Positions 53,356 through 64,000 of a DNA stretch of 64,000 nucleotides are shown in pieces; within the stretch, counting starts at the first letter, position 1; each line of letters opens with the position of its first letter. Where the stretch lies: the NCBI GenBank assembly GCA_012845835.1, contig JABAKD010000026.1:5215014-5279013 (forward strand), read 5' to 3'. The position numbers were made by a program, and so were the translations under genes. The notes under the pieces were generated by a model that ran no database searches, was not told the DNA's origin, and was given only the letters and a program-made list of their open reading frames with translations. The stretch comes from Undaria pinnatifida. Taxonomy: Eukaryota > Sar > Phaeophyceae > Laminariales > Alariaceae.

Positions 53356-54149
53356 GAGTACTCTTAAATCGGGTACCTACTCAATGTGAAGTGCATACCA
53401 TGTTATAAGATACAGCGGACTTCAATGTTCGTTCGGCGTCTCCGTCAAATGAAAATATTAACAAAACAAAACAAAAAATGCCGATACTGCTTGTGTCGGG
53501 TGTTTTATGTATAAACACGTACGCTGTAGATGTTACTATTACTATTATTAATGATAGAAAGTCGGACATACACCACCACCGCACGAAAGTACTTTTTACC
53601 TTCTCCGCAAGAGTACTATGAGCTCTAGGTGCAATAGTATTGGGCCGCGAAAATTGCAACTAGTTAGTTTGTAGAATGATAATATGTTGCAAGAATACGT
53701 TTTACTTAACTACTAAAATATCAACATGTTAATGTGTCAATGTTAGTAATATAGGATGGGATATTGGACGAAGCATATGTTAAGCTTCTCGTGTAATGAT
53801 AACATTACGACATTGGCATGTTACTCAGATATCAACGTTAACAATATCAATATAGTCTTATGTTTATTGATATTAACAATGTCACCAGGCACCACTTTGT
53901 GAATTCTTTTTTACGAAACGTTGACCTGTTCTTGTGTTTATGTCTGTTGTAAAATGTGTTTCTTTCAGATAGCTACACCGCTTCATGATAAAACAGGTGT
54001 ACGTACTGCTGCGGTGTGTACCGAACATCGTACGTATGTTTTCGTAATGGAATGCATGTATATAGTCTATGTACCGCCTGCTTCGGCCAACCTTCACGCG
54101 GGGTACGTACTTTAATACTATTACGATATATATACCTGTTGGCCCTGGC

Positions 54150-54720
54150 ATTAGCAGGGGAGTCGTCGACCTGTATCCTTCACGACGGGACACACCCCGT
54201 AACACTTGCGATCGAAGTAAAGTATCACACGCAGCTTGCAAAGCTGAGTTTTGATCACAAAAATCATTTTTGGCCGATCTCACAGAGCTCTGAGTGGGGT
54301 GTATTTTCATTTTTATAAGGTACACTACTCGACAGGTGATACCATCTCTTTACCTTTCGAGCCACCCATCCATGCAGTAGCAGTAGCTCCAATTCATTTG
54401 TATGGTCTTCAAGTTTTAAGTACCCCCCCCCTCCCCCACCCCTTCCTTCCCCGCCGCCCCTACCATCACCTACTACTAGCACTACGATACGCAAGCAGTA
54501 AGCTCGTATTTAGTTATGCGGTCTATCTCCCCTCCCCTCACCGGTCATGCTAAAACTAAGTAACTACAGGATATGCATAATAAACTGGTGCATTCCACAG
54601 CTGTCAGATTTTGTCCCCCTCAAAAACGGGTTTTTTTCATAGATAGTTCCTGCGCACAGATTGATGAGCATCATCCTCGTGACCCTGGTAAAAACTATTA
54701 TTATTTCCGCCCTCCGATAA
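54150..54720 (+). repeat. Family A segments in swapped order
   Basis: The block that is normally 3' (GGGGAGTCGTCGACCTGTAT, CACACGCAGCTTGCAAAG) comes first at 54150-54310. The normally 5' block (CAGCTGTCAGATTTTGTCCC) follows at 54550-54700, with C runs between. This suggests the family exists as tandem units. Confidence 0.65.
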
Positions 54721-57700
54721 CATAGCGTACTGTATGTAGATATAATTCCGATAGATATCGAATATCCTTCCATAAAGCGGTAGTGCTATCTCTCCTGTTG
54801 TTATGGTATGTCCCTGGGAAGTGAGTGACCAACGAGGAACCTGCCTAGCAGAGAGAGAGACCTGCAAAGGGTGGCCTGTGTCTGTAACAGCCCCTAGTCC
54901 TAGTGTACTCCTATGATATGGCCCTCTGCCATTTTATATCATCACAACATTAACGCATGTATATACCAGGTATAGTCTACAGTACTAGCATTATACCACT
55001 TAAATCGGCAAGGGAAGTACCGTTCCGCTCGTCGTGTAATTTGCTGTAGTCGCAGGGTTATCTGTGCACGTGAGACGCCTGATGCCTCGAGAGTGATCAT
55101 CGCTTCCTTCCCCTTGCACCCGCGATCCTGAACGATCCTCCGTCGGTAGGACTTCCCAGTATCGGATACTCGTAGGTATGCTAATTCGTCGGTTTTGAAC
55201 AAAACTGACATTTCGAAGAAACATAATAAGATGACACCTACCTTGGTGTTGCTTTTTTTAAAATAGTGTACCAGGTACAACACATGCATGCGAGTAGCTC
55301 TAGTTATCCTGAAGACCCTAAGGCTGCAAGCACCAAAGCTCAAGACAATCAGCATGAAGTGAACATGTCAAGTTTCGCCGCATGTGCGCCGCATGTGCCG
55401 CGACATGTCACGACTCATGGCACCGCATTGGGAAGTACTATAACTATTTCCCCCACTTTTTTGCTCGTCAAGAAAAAAAATGCTGACTTTACGTTGAACA
55501 AAGCAACAACTGATCAGAAAACTGTGGGCAAGAACCCCCCCTTTCTCCGTCCGTCTATACCCCTAATGTTCTACCTTTCTATCATGCCTTTTCCCCCCTT
55601 TGTATTACTTGCTATACTTCTACATATTGTTGTTGCGCTCGCACCTGGCCCTTGCGGCTATCCACGAGCTAGCCATGTCTGGAGACGTTGCATTACCAAT
55701 CGTGGCACAAAAAAGATAAAAAAAAAATTATATATAGTCTATATTTTGTATATATTATAAAAAATTAAAATACACTACTAAAGCTGTGAGATCGAAGATT
55801 TCGTCGAAACTCATAATATGAAGCATACCTGGTATATCTTGAATTTAGTTTAGTTTTTAAGCATGTTGTTGCGTGCTTTTGGATGTTTTGTAGCACATCA
55901 CGAGAAGGCGTCGACCAAACCCAACCCTAACCGTAATCCTAACCCTATAGTCTATAGTCTATAGTCAATAGTCTATAGTCTATATTAACCCTGGTTCGAT
56001 GTCGCGACGGAGCGTGCATCTGAACCCGGCCATGAACGGGCCATGCCTGTTGGTTTATGTGTTGGTTTATGCCTGCGCGCAAGTCTGATGTATGATGTGT
56101 ATGACTGCATAGAATCTACGGAGATGGAAGAGTAGAACTAGTGATATGATTGGCGGTCCCAATCTTCGATATATATGTGTGGCGGTCCCAATCTTCGATA
56201 TATATGTTCGAGTAGAGCCCCCTTGGGCGCAGTGTACAAGTACTACTGCTGTTACTCAGTTCACTATTTTGTTATCTTCGGGTGTGCATGTTCAGAGTGA
56301 GTGGCCTCCGGGACTCCGGTCCTTTAATATATATTATATATTTTTATCTTCTCCTCCGCCTGATGGTCCCTCGTCGGGTACCGAGAGCAATCTCCCCGTG
56401 AGCCACTCTACGCCGGGCATACAGATTGTCGATTTTGCTGACAGTCGACAACTTTTCACTTCGCCATTCATTTTCTGTTTTTTGTTCGGGGGGCCCAGGT
56501 ACGACACATACATGCTACACCGAAAAGGTGACATAGTCGCCATTTTTTTTCTTAGGCTCCGCAGCTGAAGAGGCTCTATACCCTAAAATACTGCTATAAT
56601 ACTATAATAGCCCTATACCCGACCCAGGAACTGAATTTGATAAAAAATGAAAGTGCAACCCGATTAGCAAACCTTCCCACGGCCTAGATCTTCAAAACAA
56701 AAAAATGCCCCCAAAAAAAAGGAATTATAATGAGGCTATGTTGACATAATGAGGAGTCCAGAAACTCAGACAGCAGTTTGCCAACAAAAAAATGCTACCT
56801 CTCCATCTTATCGTAGCACAGGGGCCGCATGACTATGTCTAAATATATAGTACCGTAGAGGTGCACTCGCACCAGGGACTCTCAGCCCCCACCGTATCCT
56901 TGGCCTTGTCCCAACCCTAACGCACAGTGTCTCGTCGGAGTCTCATCAGTGTCTCTGATTATCAGTGTCTCCTAAGGGCCTCATCAGTGCCTCATCAGTG
57001 AATGAATGTGCGATGACGAGTGCTACGATAGATGTATTGAGGGATAATATTTTTTGGTTGAAACGTTTTCTGAATCATGGAGTGTTCTGTATCCTTTTCC
57101 CCGTCTTCCGTTCTTCGTTTGTGGTTTTCTGCTGCAGCATTTTCCCTGAGGCTTCGTAGCCTCGCAGGGTAGAGGTGTGGAAGTAGGTCGTGAAAAGTCG
57201 CATCTTCGAGTCATGTTCTAGACCGTGGAACCGGTGCTTCCCCGAGTCTTCCATATTTCTGCATATACGGCTCATCAGAGTGGGCTAGTAGTAGTGTTAT
57301 GGTATTGCCCTGGGAGCCTAATAAGGCGTAATATATGAGATACGGCTGGATATAAAAGGGTTTCACATGCCTTTGAAGGCATGAGCGTATAGGAAAAAAA
57401 AGGGGATAATGTTTTCGCGTGCGGAATTGCACGCTATTCAGTTCGTCCGTGGCGTGTGTGGAGCTAATACAAGAGCTTATCTAGTACAAGCGAGTGACCA
57501 ACGTGGAACCTGCCTAGTAGAGACACCTGCAAAGTGTGGACTGTGTCTGTAACAGTCCCTTAATCTTATTATAGCTCCTTCACCCATCTTAACCCATCTT
57601 AATCCCAAATCATCGGAATTTCGCGTGTTATTAACTAGCCTATTAATACTAAATATTTTTGTATACCTGGTACCCATTAATAGGCCACGGGGTTGTTCAT

Positions 57701-57796
57701 CGGGTATGTATATGATACATAATATACAATATACCACCAGGTATAGCACTTTTTTCTTTTTCCCATAATCAGTTTTTGGGAAAGGTATAGAGCTCG
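54721..57796. other. Gene-free stretch
   Basis: Includes telomere-like CCCTAA text at 55921-55945, TATAGTC repeats (55945-55985), a 26-bp tandem pair at 56151-56207 and an inverted family A scrap at 55740-55815. The open frames at 55266-55760 and 56146-56568 show no domain. Confidence 0.45.
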
Positions 57797-57798
57797 TT

Positions 57799-57899
57799 AA
57801 CCCCTTTAGTACGGCAGTGTTCATAAACCTATATATATTGTGACTCTATTTGCAAGAGATTTGTCCCCTAATTAGGACTTCTGTATGTACTAAACGGGT
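57799..57899. mobile_element. piggyBac-like MITE
   Basis: Left TTAACCCCTTTAGTAC and right GTACTAAACGGGTTCA are inverted repeats of each other with one or two changes. The right-hand TTAA is mutated to TTCA and is shared with the next element. Confidence 0.65.
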
Positions 57900-57900
57900 T

Positions 57901-57987
57901 CACCCATTTCGAGCCCCAAAATCCCTCCCTATACTAACTTCAAGTAAAATTGTCCCCCAAAAGGGTTTCCAATGGTGACAAAGGCGT
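57901..57987. mobile_element. piggyBac-like MITE, adjacent copy
   Basis: Interior TATACTAACTTCAAGTAAAA and TTGTCCCCCAAAAGGGTTTC match 34888-34969. The right flank is TTTAATTAAG. Directly abuts the preceding element at TTCA, consistent with insertion at an existing TTAA. Confidence 0.7.
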
Positions 57988-58269
57988 TTAATTAAGTGAG
58001 GGTTCCCAGAAAAGTCTGAATGAACAGTGAATAGTGGCGATGTCGCCTCTACCGCAGCACTCATGTATGCATGTGTCATCAAGAATCATATAGGGAATAC
58101 CAGGTAGTATCTATCGAACAGTAGTAGTAATAGCCTTTGATGCGATGTTCCTACTCCCGAGATCATACCACATCAAAATACCAAATGAATTTCGATGTTT
58201 GAGGTGGTCCGCACATTTTTCATTAGTTTTTCCAAAACGTGCGGCGAAGCCGCGCTCGGGTCGGAGCCC

Positions 58270-58360
58270 TAGCCTAGGGTTAGGGTTGGGGTTAGGATTA
58301 GGGTTGGGGTTAGGGTTGGGGTTAGGGTTGGGGTTGGGGTTGGAGTTAGGGTTGGGGTGG
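58270..58360. repeat. Interstitial telomere-like TTAGGG/TTGGGG array
   Basis: About fourteen degenerate hexamers GGGTTA/GGGTTG, flanked by ordinary sequence on both sides, so it is internal and not a chromosome end. Confidence 0.85.
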
Positions 58361-58686
58361 GTCGACGCCCTCTCGCGAGTTGACAACAAAAAAAAGCACA
58401 AAAGCACAAAAACAGCTTTAAAAACTCTATAAAGTGAAACGTATTTGGTGCTTTATCTGGTACGATTTTGTGGGACAAAGCCGGTAAAGGCGCCTCCTAT
58501 CTAACTACGACCCCGGCCCGAGAAAGAAGACCGACTTGCAACTAGCTACTTGCAACGTGCTTGTGTGTGCGGTTTATCGCTTCCATGGAAGTCAAATACT
58601 ATCATTATGCTACTACTACTGATCATCAATGATGTTATAACATTACTTCGTATAATATTACTATTATTACTACTATTCAGAACCAT

Positions 58687-58902
58687 TGCTAAGGTACTAG
58701 TGGGGTATTAGTCCGTTTGACCACTTGCAAAAGGTTAACCATTAGCTTACCCAACTAAGCCTTATAACACTCTTCCTATAACACTCTTCCCCCCTGAAAC
58801 GGCGGGATGGCAGGTCGGCCGGATATGCGGGTGGACGTGTCAATATCCAAGCGGTTTGATTTCCTGAGAATACCGGGTCCCGAGGAGAGTATTTTTCAAG
58901 GG
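58687..58902 (-). mobile_element. TRIM-like LTR element, truncated copy
   Basis: On the minus strand it holds only the 3' part: the internal region with AACGGCGGG... read inversely, the purine tract, and a 3' LTR (58687-58769). It breaks off near 58902 before reaching the tRNA-like segment and the 5' LTR. Confidence 0.8.
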
Positions 58903-59139
58903 TTAGCCATACACAGCAATCAGAACCCACGAACCTTACGAAAAGCTATATATTTTCCCCTATTTTTTACAACCATGTATGTGCGTGCGTGGTCTATCAC
59001 TACTACACTACTACTACTAATAATAATAATTGTTGCTTAAAAGTATGTTCCCCCGTATTTTTAGAGCAACACCAATGAATGGCTCTCCAACGGCTCACCA
59101 ATGGCCTACGACGGGCACCAGAAGAAGCTTGCCTCTATA

Positions 59140-59358
59140 TTGTTGTTGTTGTCGTCCTCACATTTACTCGCATAATCAAGTCCGTGGTCACAGAACAGGC
59201 TCCAGTCACTCTGGAGCTGAGGAATACCCCATGGAAAAAACACAAACAAACCAAAGGTGGTACACGCATGTATCATAGCTGACGTAGTTCATGTCTCCAC
59301 CAGAAACATATAGAAGTGAAATCGGGAGCCAGTCTACGATGTGCCAGGTCCATACCGG
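59140..59358 (+). repeat. Dispersed repeat family D, copy 2
   Basis: Matches 45078-45306 throughout, for instance CTGAGGAATACCCC and GGAG(C/T)CAGTCTACGATGTGC. Confidence 0.8.
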
Positions 59359-59479
59359 TGCATACGTCTCACTACTCGCGCCTGGAAAAACCGACTATAC
59401 CGCTTGCCACCCAAGGAAGACTACCACGTATATATTACACGTAATATCTATCACTACGCATACGCACGACAGACGCAAG

Positions 59480-59960
59480 TCAATTGAAAAAAAAGAAACA
59501 AAGAAAAGAAAAGAAGATAAAGGAAAGGAAAGACAAGAGAAGGAAGCGAAAAAAAAAAACGAAAAAGGAAAGGAAAGAAAAGAAAAGACAAGAAAAGCAA
59601 GACAAGACAAGACAAGAAGAGGAAGCAAGGAAAGGGAGAGAGGAAAAAATGTCATACTAGCAGACCCTAGGAACTGACTAAAGACGGCATTGGGCTCATA
59701 GAGGGTATCAAGTGCATCATCAATGGCACTGGGGAGAGAACGCAACATGGCGAAGAAGTCAGAGCGGTCTTACGCTATCTTGTGACGGCCATTGAAAGGC
59801 CCACAACTTTTAAGACGATGATCGCCAAACCCAGACTTCAGTCTCTCGGGCATGACGTCCCCCTTCCCGCCCCCCCCCTCCCCCCTCCCCTCTCCCCCCC
59901 CTCCCCCCCTCCCCCCTCCCCCCCTGCCCCCCCCCCCTCTCCCCCCTCCCCCCGGCCGCT
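59480..59960. repeat. Purine-rich then pyrimidine-rich low-complexity tracts
   Basis: 59484-59650 is almost pure A/G with AAAGAAAAGA-type units. 59864-59955 is almost pure C/T and C-rich. The latter lies in the 3' part of the LINE remnant. Confidence 0.85.
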
Positions 59961-61497
59961 TAGAGATGCCGGCGGTGGATGGCGCTGCCGCAGCCTTTGC
60001 GCGTCGCTCTGTAGCTTTGCGTCTCTCCGTCTCATGCCAATTCCGCATGAACAACTCGGCTCCCTCCTCTACTCGTCGAAACCATCTGCCGCCCTTCTGA
60101 GCAGCCTTTCGCCACCCTTCGAATTTCATTCCAAAGACCGACATATCCTCCTTCAGATGCACCAACCAGTCCTTCTCTCGCCCCCCTGAGTAGCCCTTAC
60201 CCCCAACAAGCTCCCCAAACGTCACCCTCTGTGGCAGATGCTCCTCCCCCATACGTGCTACGAATCCCGCAAACAATATAGCCGTTTGCGCACTATCGCC
60301 TCTATGCTCTCGGAAGCTGTCTTGGCAAGCACGTCGGCGCACGATAGGGTGTGGTTGTCGCGCTTCCGTTTCCGCCATCCGAGGCATCGGAGGAGCATGA
60401 AGTGGTGAACCCGTTGTAGCCCGTCATAGGACTTCAGGGTTGTTCGGGCTCCACGTCATGCAACCGTAAAGCAGTGTCTCGACCACCTCAGCTTTCCGCA
60501 ACCGCACCTTCAACCGTAAGCGCACACCCGGGCGATCATAAATTTCCATCTTGTACCGCTGGAAGCACGCCCGGGCCCTCTGAAGACGCCGCGTTATTTA
60601 ATGCCAAGGTCTCTGTCTGCGGTGATAGCCCCGCCCAAGTACACAAACTCGATTGTTTGTTTGTGTATCTGGCCGACTGCATTGATTGTGAACGACACCT
60701 TCCCCCTGCCTTTGGTTTTCAGGCACATAATCTCTGTTTTGGCCTCGGAGACCGTAAGCCCGAACACCGAGCACGCAGTCACGATCACCGTCATCATCCT
60801 CTCCAGCCCTTCTGATGATCGCGATACGATGCCCGCATCGTCCGCGTACAGCATACCCCACAATCTCTGCACCTCCTCCCCCTCCTTCCCCCTCCGCCCG
60901 TCGACTTTGCCTGTGCGTGGAGTGCCCTTCTTCTCGCCTTTCTCCTTTCGTTGGAGCTGCACCATGTTGTCCGTGATGGCTGCATCAGCGAGGAAGCGTT
61001 TCTCGGCCACGCGCAGTTTTACCGCCGTGCAAAACATGGTGAACAGCAGTGGCACGAGCACGCATCCTTGCCTGAGACCTTGCCCCACGTCGAACTTATC
61101 CGAGCACTCTCCATCATCCAACCGCACGCATGCTTGCATGCCGCCGTGGAATTGGCGGATGACGGCGAGCATTCTCGGTGGCACGCCAAAACGAGCAAGG
61201 AGATCCCGCAGAAGGGTTCGGTCGACGGAGTCATATTCTTTGGTGAAGTCGATGAAGCACAAGTACAAGGGGGTGTCCTTTTTCCGCGCCAGTTCCTGCA
61301 GTCGTCGAACTACGAACATCATGTCAACAATCGAGCGCTGGGGTCTGAACCCACACTGTTTTTCCGGCAGAATGTTCTCGCGTTCGCAATAGTCACTCAG
61401 GCGGCCCGCGATGACTTTGAGGAGTACTTTGCCGACGTGAGCCACTACATATCTCCCGCTGTCCGACAAAAGACCGACATTTAATCTGCGCGATATA
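59770..61497 (-). pseudogene. 5'-truncated LINE reverse transcriptase with intact YADD
   Basis: Minus-strand translation runs through reverse-transcriptase motifs in order: [50 protein letters not shown] (motif A Asp), [14 protein letters not shown] (YADD, motif C), SEAKTEIM and [17 protein letters not shown] and frameshift near 60598, and another shift near 60375, interrupt the C-terminal part (LKVRLRKAEVVETLLYGCMT and LLFAGFVARM). The frame begins abruptly near 61497 with no endonuclease domain, as in 5'-truncated LINE insertions. Related to the fragment at 2924-3593. Confidence 0.85.
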
Positions 61498-61734
61498 CCG
61501 CTCGCTGCAAGGAGCAGGCGACTGCTACAAAATATGAAGCATTAAATTGCACGACAAGAAAGAGTCATCTCACACGGCAGGTGCGGGTTGTGCACAATTA
61601 TTTTTATTTGGGCCTAACGTTCCTCGCCGATTGAACTCCTCATTCAAGTAAGTGTGGAGCTATATCGATTGGTATGTATGACAATTTTACGAGCATAATA
61701 ATGTTGTTTCATTGTGTTGTTGTTGGTCGGGTTG

Positions 61735-62150
61735 CCCGAACGAATGTGCCTTCCAAGTCATGTTTCGGGTGATGGTGGATGATGATGATGGATAATGGAT
61801 GATGATGGATGGTGATGATGGATGATGATGATGATGATGGATGATGATGATGGATGATGATGAATGGTGATGATGGATGATATGATGATGATGGATGATG
61901 GATGATGATGATGGATGATGATGATGATGGATGATGATGGTGGATGATGATGATGGATGATGATGATGGATGATGATGGATGATGATGGGTGATGATGAT
62001 GGATGATGGATGATGACGATGGATGATGATGATGGATGATGATGATGGATGATGGATGATGGATGGTGGATGATGGATGATGATGGATGATGATGATGAT
62101 GGATGATGATTTTGAACTGACTCCTCATGTTAGGAACTCAGAAACTTCTT
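61735..62150 (-). repeat. Dispersed repeat family E, copy 4, with GAT-rich microsatellite
   Basis: CCTTCCAAGTCATGTTTCGG, then about 340 bp of GATGATGGATGATGAT-type repeat, then TCCTCATGTTAGGAACTCAG, the inverse of 49605-49805 with a longer microsatellite. Confidence 0.85.
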
Positions 62151-62309
62151 AGAATCTGTTGCGCCCCTCTTAGCGTGAGACGCCGCTTAAATAAGTCGCT
62201 GCAAGGAAAGACAAAGTATACGAGTATACTACTGGTGGAGATGATGATAATATTCTACTACTGCTAAGATACGGCGGCCTTAACATTAGCTGGCCCGCGG
62301 TAACAAAAA

Positions 62310-62632
62310 CCGGTCGCCCCGGTGGCGTATCAGGTTATCCTCGAGCCTGGTATAGGTCAGTTTCGTGAGTTCGAATCCCACCGAGTGCATACTCGTATAA
62401 ATTCGTTGGGACTTTTCTTGTGCACAAATTGACTTGCGGAAAGCGCGAGAGCGTGAGTTAGCAACATTCGATGAAACATCGACGAGCAGTGGGATTGCTG
62501 AACCCTATGCGCGATAAAAATTGAAGGCAAGAACCGGGGGGGAGAAGGGACGACACCTACCTGTGACCACGGCTTGTCCAGAAGCTGGAAAGTAAATGTG
62601 AGGAAAAAAAAAAAAAAGTCGGAAAAAAAAAA
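62310..62632 (+). mobile_element. tRNA-derived SINE, copy 5, with poly-A tail
   Basis: Head CCGGTCGCCCCGGTGGCGTA, A-box GGTGGCGTATCAGG, B-box GAGTTCGAATCCCACC, body, then two A runs (62595-62632). The best-preserved copy and the only one with an obvious long A tail. Confidence 0.88.
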
Positions 62633-63080
62633 AGTCCGATCCGGTGGAAGAAAAAAACACACCACCAAGATAAAATGTAAGATATGATGTAAGAATCCTT
62701 CGTTTCGCTTTTTTTCACTACCTGTGTAGTATGATGTATGGTGTGATGTAGTATTAATTCGTAGTAGTAGTATGAGATGAGAGTGGAGATCAAGTCCACA
62801 GTGTTTCACATGGTGTATATATACCCCGAGAAAACCCCTACCTGGTACTATAGTCTATACGATATAAGTGCTGGTCTGTCCCTCCTGGTGTCATGGCGTA
62901 CGAAGCAATAAAGAGCCGATCGATGTTATTATCGGTGGGTTTGTCATCCGGCAATTTGCGGCATGAACTGCAAGGTTGATCACTGCTTGCTGCTGCTGAT
63001 CATTCCCACAGAAAGAGAAGGGTGAAAACCAAGGAAGACCAAAAAAGGACCCTATCTAGGCACGAAGTTTAAGGCCGTTC

Positions 63081-63289
63081 TCCCACAGATACCCCCACAG
63101 ATACCCACAGATACCCACAGATACCCACAGATACCCACAGATACCCACAGATACCCACAGATACCCACAGATACCCACAGATACCCACAGATACCCACAG
63201 ACACCCACAGATACCCACAGATACCAACAGATACCCACAGATACCCACAGATACCCACAGATACCCACAGATACCCACAGATACCCAAA
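63081..63289. repeat. 10-bp minisatellite ATACCCACAG, about 20 units
   Basis: Near-perfect register from 63085 to 63288. Only a few variants (ACACCCACAG, ATACCAACAG). The minus strand gives an endless GICGYLWVSV peptide artefact. Confidence 0.97.
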
Positions 63290-63344
63290 CACAACACGTG
63301 GTATGATAGAGGTACTATATATACCTATTAACTAAAAATAATAG

Positions 63345-63730
63345 TGTTACTAGGCTTAGTGTGGGTGAGCAATTGGTTAACCTTTGGCAAGTGGCCAACG
63401 GACTAATACCCCACAAGACTAATACCTTAACAAATGGCGTCGTCTGCGGGACCATGGGTTTTTAGGACGTGGGTTCGAATCCTAACATCCACAATAATAT
63501 TTTTTTCAGACTTTCCCCATGTCGAACTTGAAAAATAGTCTCCTCCCCTGTATACCCAGGAAATGAAACCGTTTGGATATTGACACGTCCACCCGCATAT
63601 CCAGCCGACCTGGTATCCCGCCGTTTCAGGGGGGAAGGGTGTCATAAGGCCTAGTTTGGGTGTAAGCTATTGGTAACCTTTTGCAAGTCGTCAAACGGGC
63701 TAATTCCCCACTTCTACTAACACCTTAACA
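63345..63730 (+). mobile_element. TRIM-like LTR element, copy C
   Basis: 5' LTR 63345-63432 (TGTTACTAGG...TTAACA), TGGCGTCGTCTGCGGGACC after AA, tRNA-like T-arm region ACGTGGGTTCGAATCC, purine tract AGGGGGGAAGGG, 3' LTR 63640-63730 (TGTCATAAGG...TTAACA). More diverged than the copy at 38965. A target duplication is not clear (ATAG versus CTAG). Confidence 0.8.
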
Positions 63731-63824
63731 CTAGCACTTTTCGGGCAAAATTAGTTATGCGTGGTCGGGCTATTTGTTAACCCCAAATTGTCTGAATGAT
63801 TTCTCGTCTTTTTATATATATTAT

Positions 63825-64000
63825 TTCCAAAACCGTCAGATTTATCCCCTTGAAGGATTTATAGTTTCCACGTACAAACTGAGCTGCCCCGCCCGTTCCC
63901 CCCCCCCCCTCCCCTCCCACCCACCCCTACACCTTTTGATCAAAACCAGCCTTCCACGTCCTTCAAAACGATGCCCTCCCCTCACCGGTTATTCGACTTA
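63825..64000 (+). repeat. Dispersed repeat family A, copy at the right window end
   Basis: Matches 1-150: AAACTGAGCTGCCCC, C runs, CCTTTTGATCAAAACCAG, CCTCCCCTCACCGGTTATTC. It continues beyond the window. Confidence 0.8.

Noticed and set aside
55266-55760. 164-residue plus-strand frame
   Set aside because: No recognisable domain; the end runs into AT-rich repeat sequence.
60601-61392. 263-residue plus-strand frame over the LINE
   Set aside because: Antisense of the reverse-transcriptase frame, which carries YADD and the other RT motifs.
63052-63297. Three overlapping frames of GYLWVSVGIC repeats, and a CRISPR-like look
   Set aside because: A continuous 10-bp repeat without unique spacers is a minisatellite, not a CRISPR array. 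All frames being open shows it is an artefact.

Overview
The window is nuclear DNA of a eukaryote with long spliceosomal introns. Three protein-coding genes can be read exon by exon with matching splice phases. All introns are GT-AG, coding exons run from 29 to 1557 nt, and introns run from about 0.65 to 3.2 kb. The rest is dense repeat: tRNA-derived SINEs, LINE reverse-transcriptase remnants, tiny LTR elements, MITE-like elements, many micro/minisatellites, and a poly-C/poly-G bearing family that occupies both window ends. A brown alga or other large-genome stramenopile-type alga fits the gene structure, the alanine/glycine-rich proteins and the GC-rich codon choice. That placement is an inference; nothing here proves a lineage.

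Layout. 1-4871: repeats (family A copy, an array of TTCnnGAA motifs, two SINEs, a LINE fragment). 4872-17942, + strand: nine exons of a UDP-glucuronate decarboxylase (UXS). They give 317 in-frame codons plus stop and lack only the N-terminal dinucleotide-binding segment, which must lie upstream of the window. 17943-28590: no gene recognised. 29494-37498, - strand: a complete seven-exon Nup35/Nup53-type nucleoporin of 376 aa with the MPPN RRM-like domain and a C-terminal amphipathic tail. 37499-37795: a 297-bp shared head-to-head promoter. 37796-41837, + strand: a two-exon TIPIN/Swi3/Csm3-type replication-fork protection subunit of 615 aa. 41838-64000: repeats, including a second LINE with an intact YADD motif, three more copies of the small LTR element and two further SINEs.

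The genes belong to separate processes: nucleotide-sugar metabolism (UDP-xylose for wall and matrix glycans), nuclear pore structure, and replication-fork stability. Only the last two share a promoter region.

Two signals stand out. (1) Exon edges of all three genes (donors, acceptors, stop codons, sometimes most of an exon) recur nearby as decayed local copies or seed tandem arrays. Local tandem duplication of exon-intron boundaries therefore seems to be a major builder of these introns and 3' flanks. (2) A family of roughly 370-400 bp TRIM-like LTR elements carries a tRNA-like segment, with a canonical T-arm and 3' CCA, immediately after the 5' LTR where a primer-binding site belongs. One copy has 84-bp TG...CA LTRs and a 4-bp target duplication. 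A set of TTAA-flanked, piggyBac-like MITEs includes one whose empty site is preserved in a tandemly duplicated intron.
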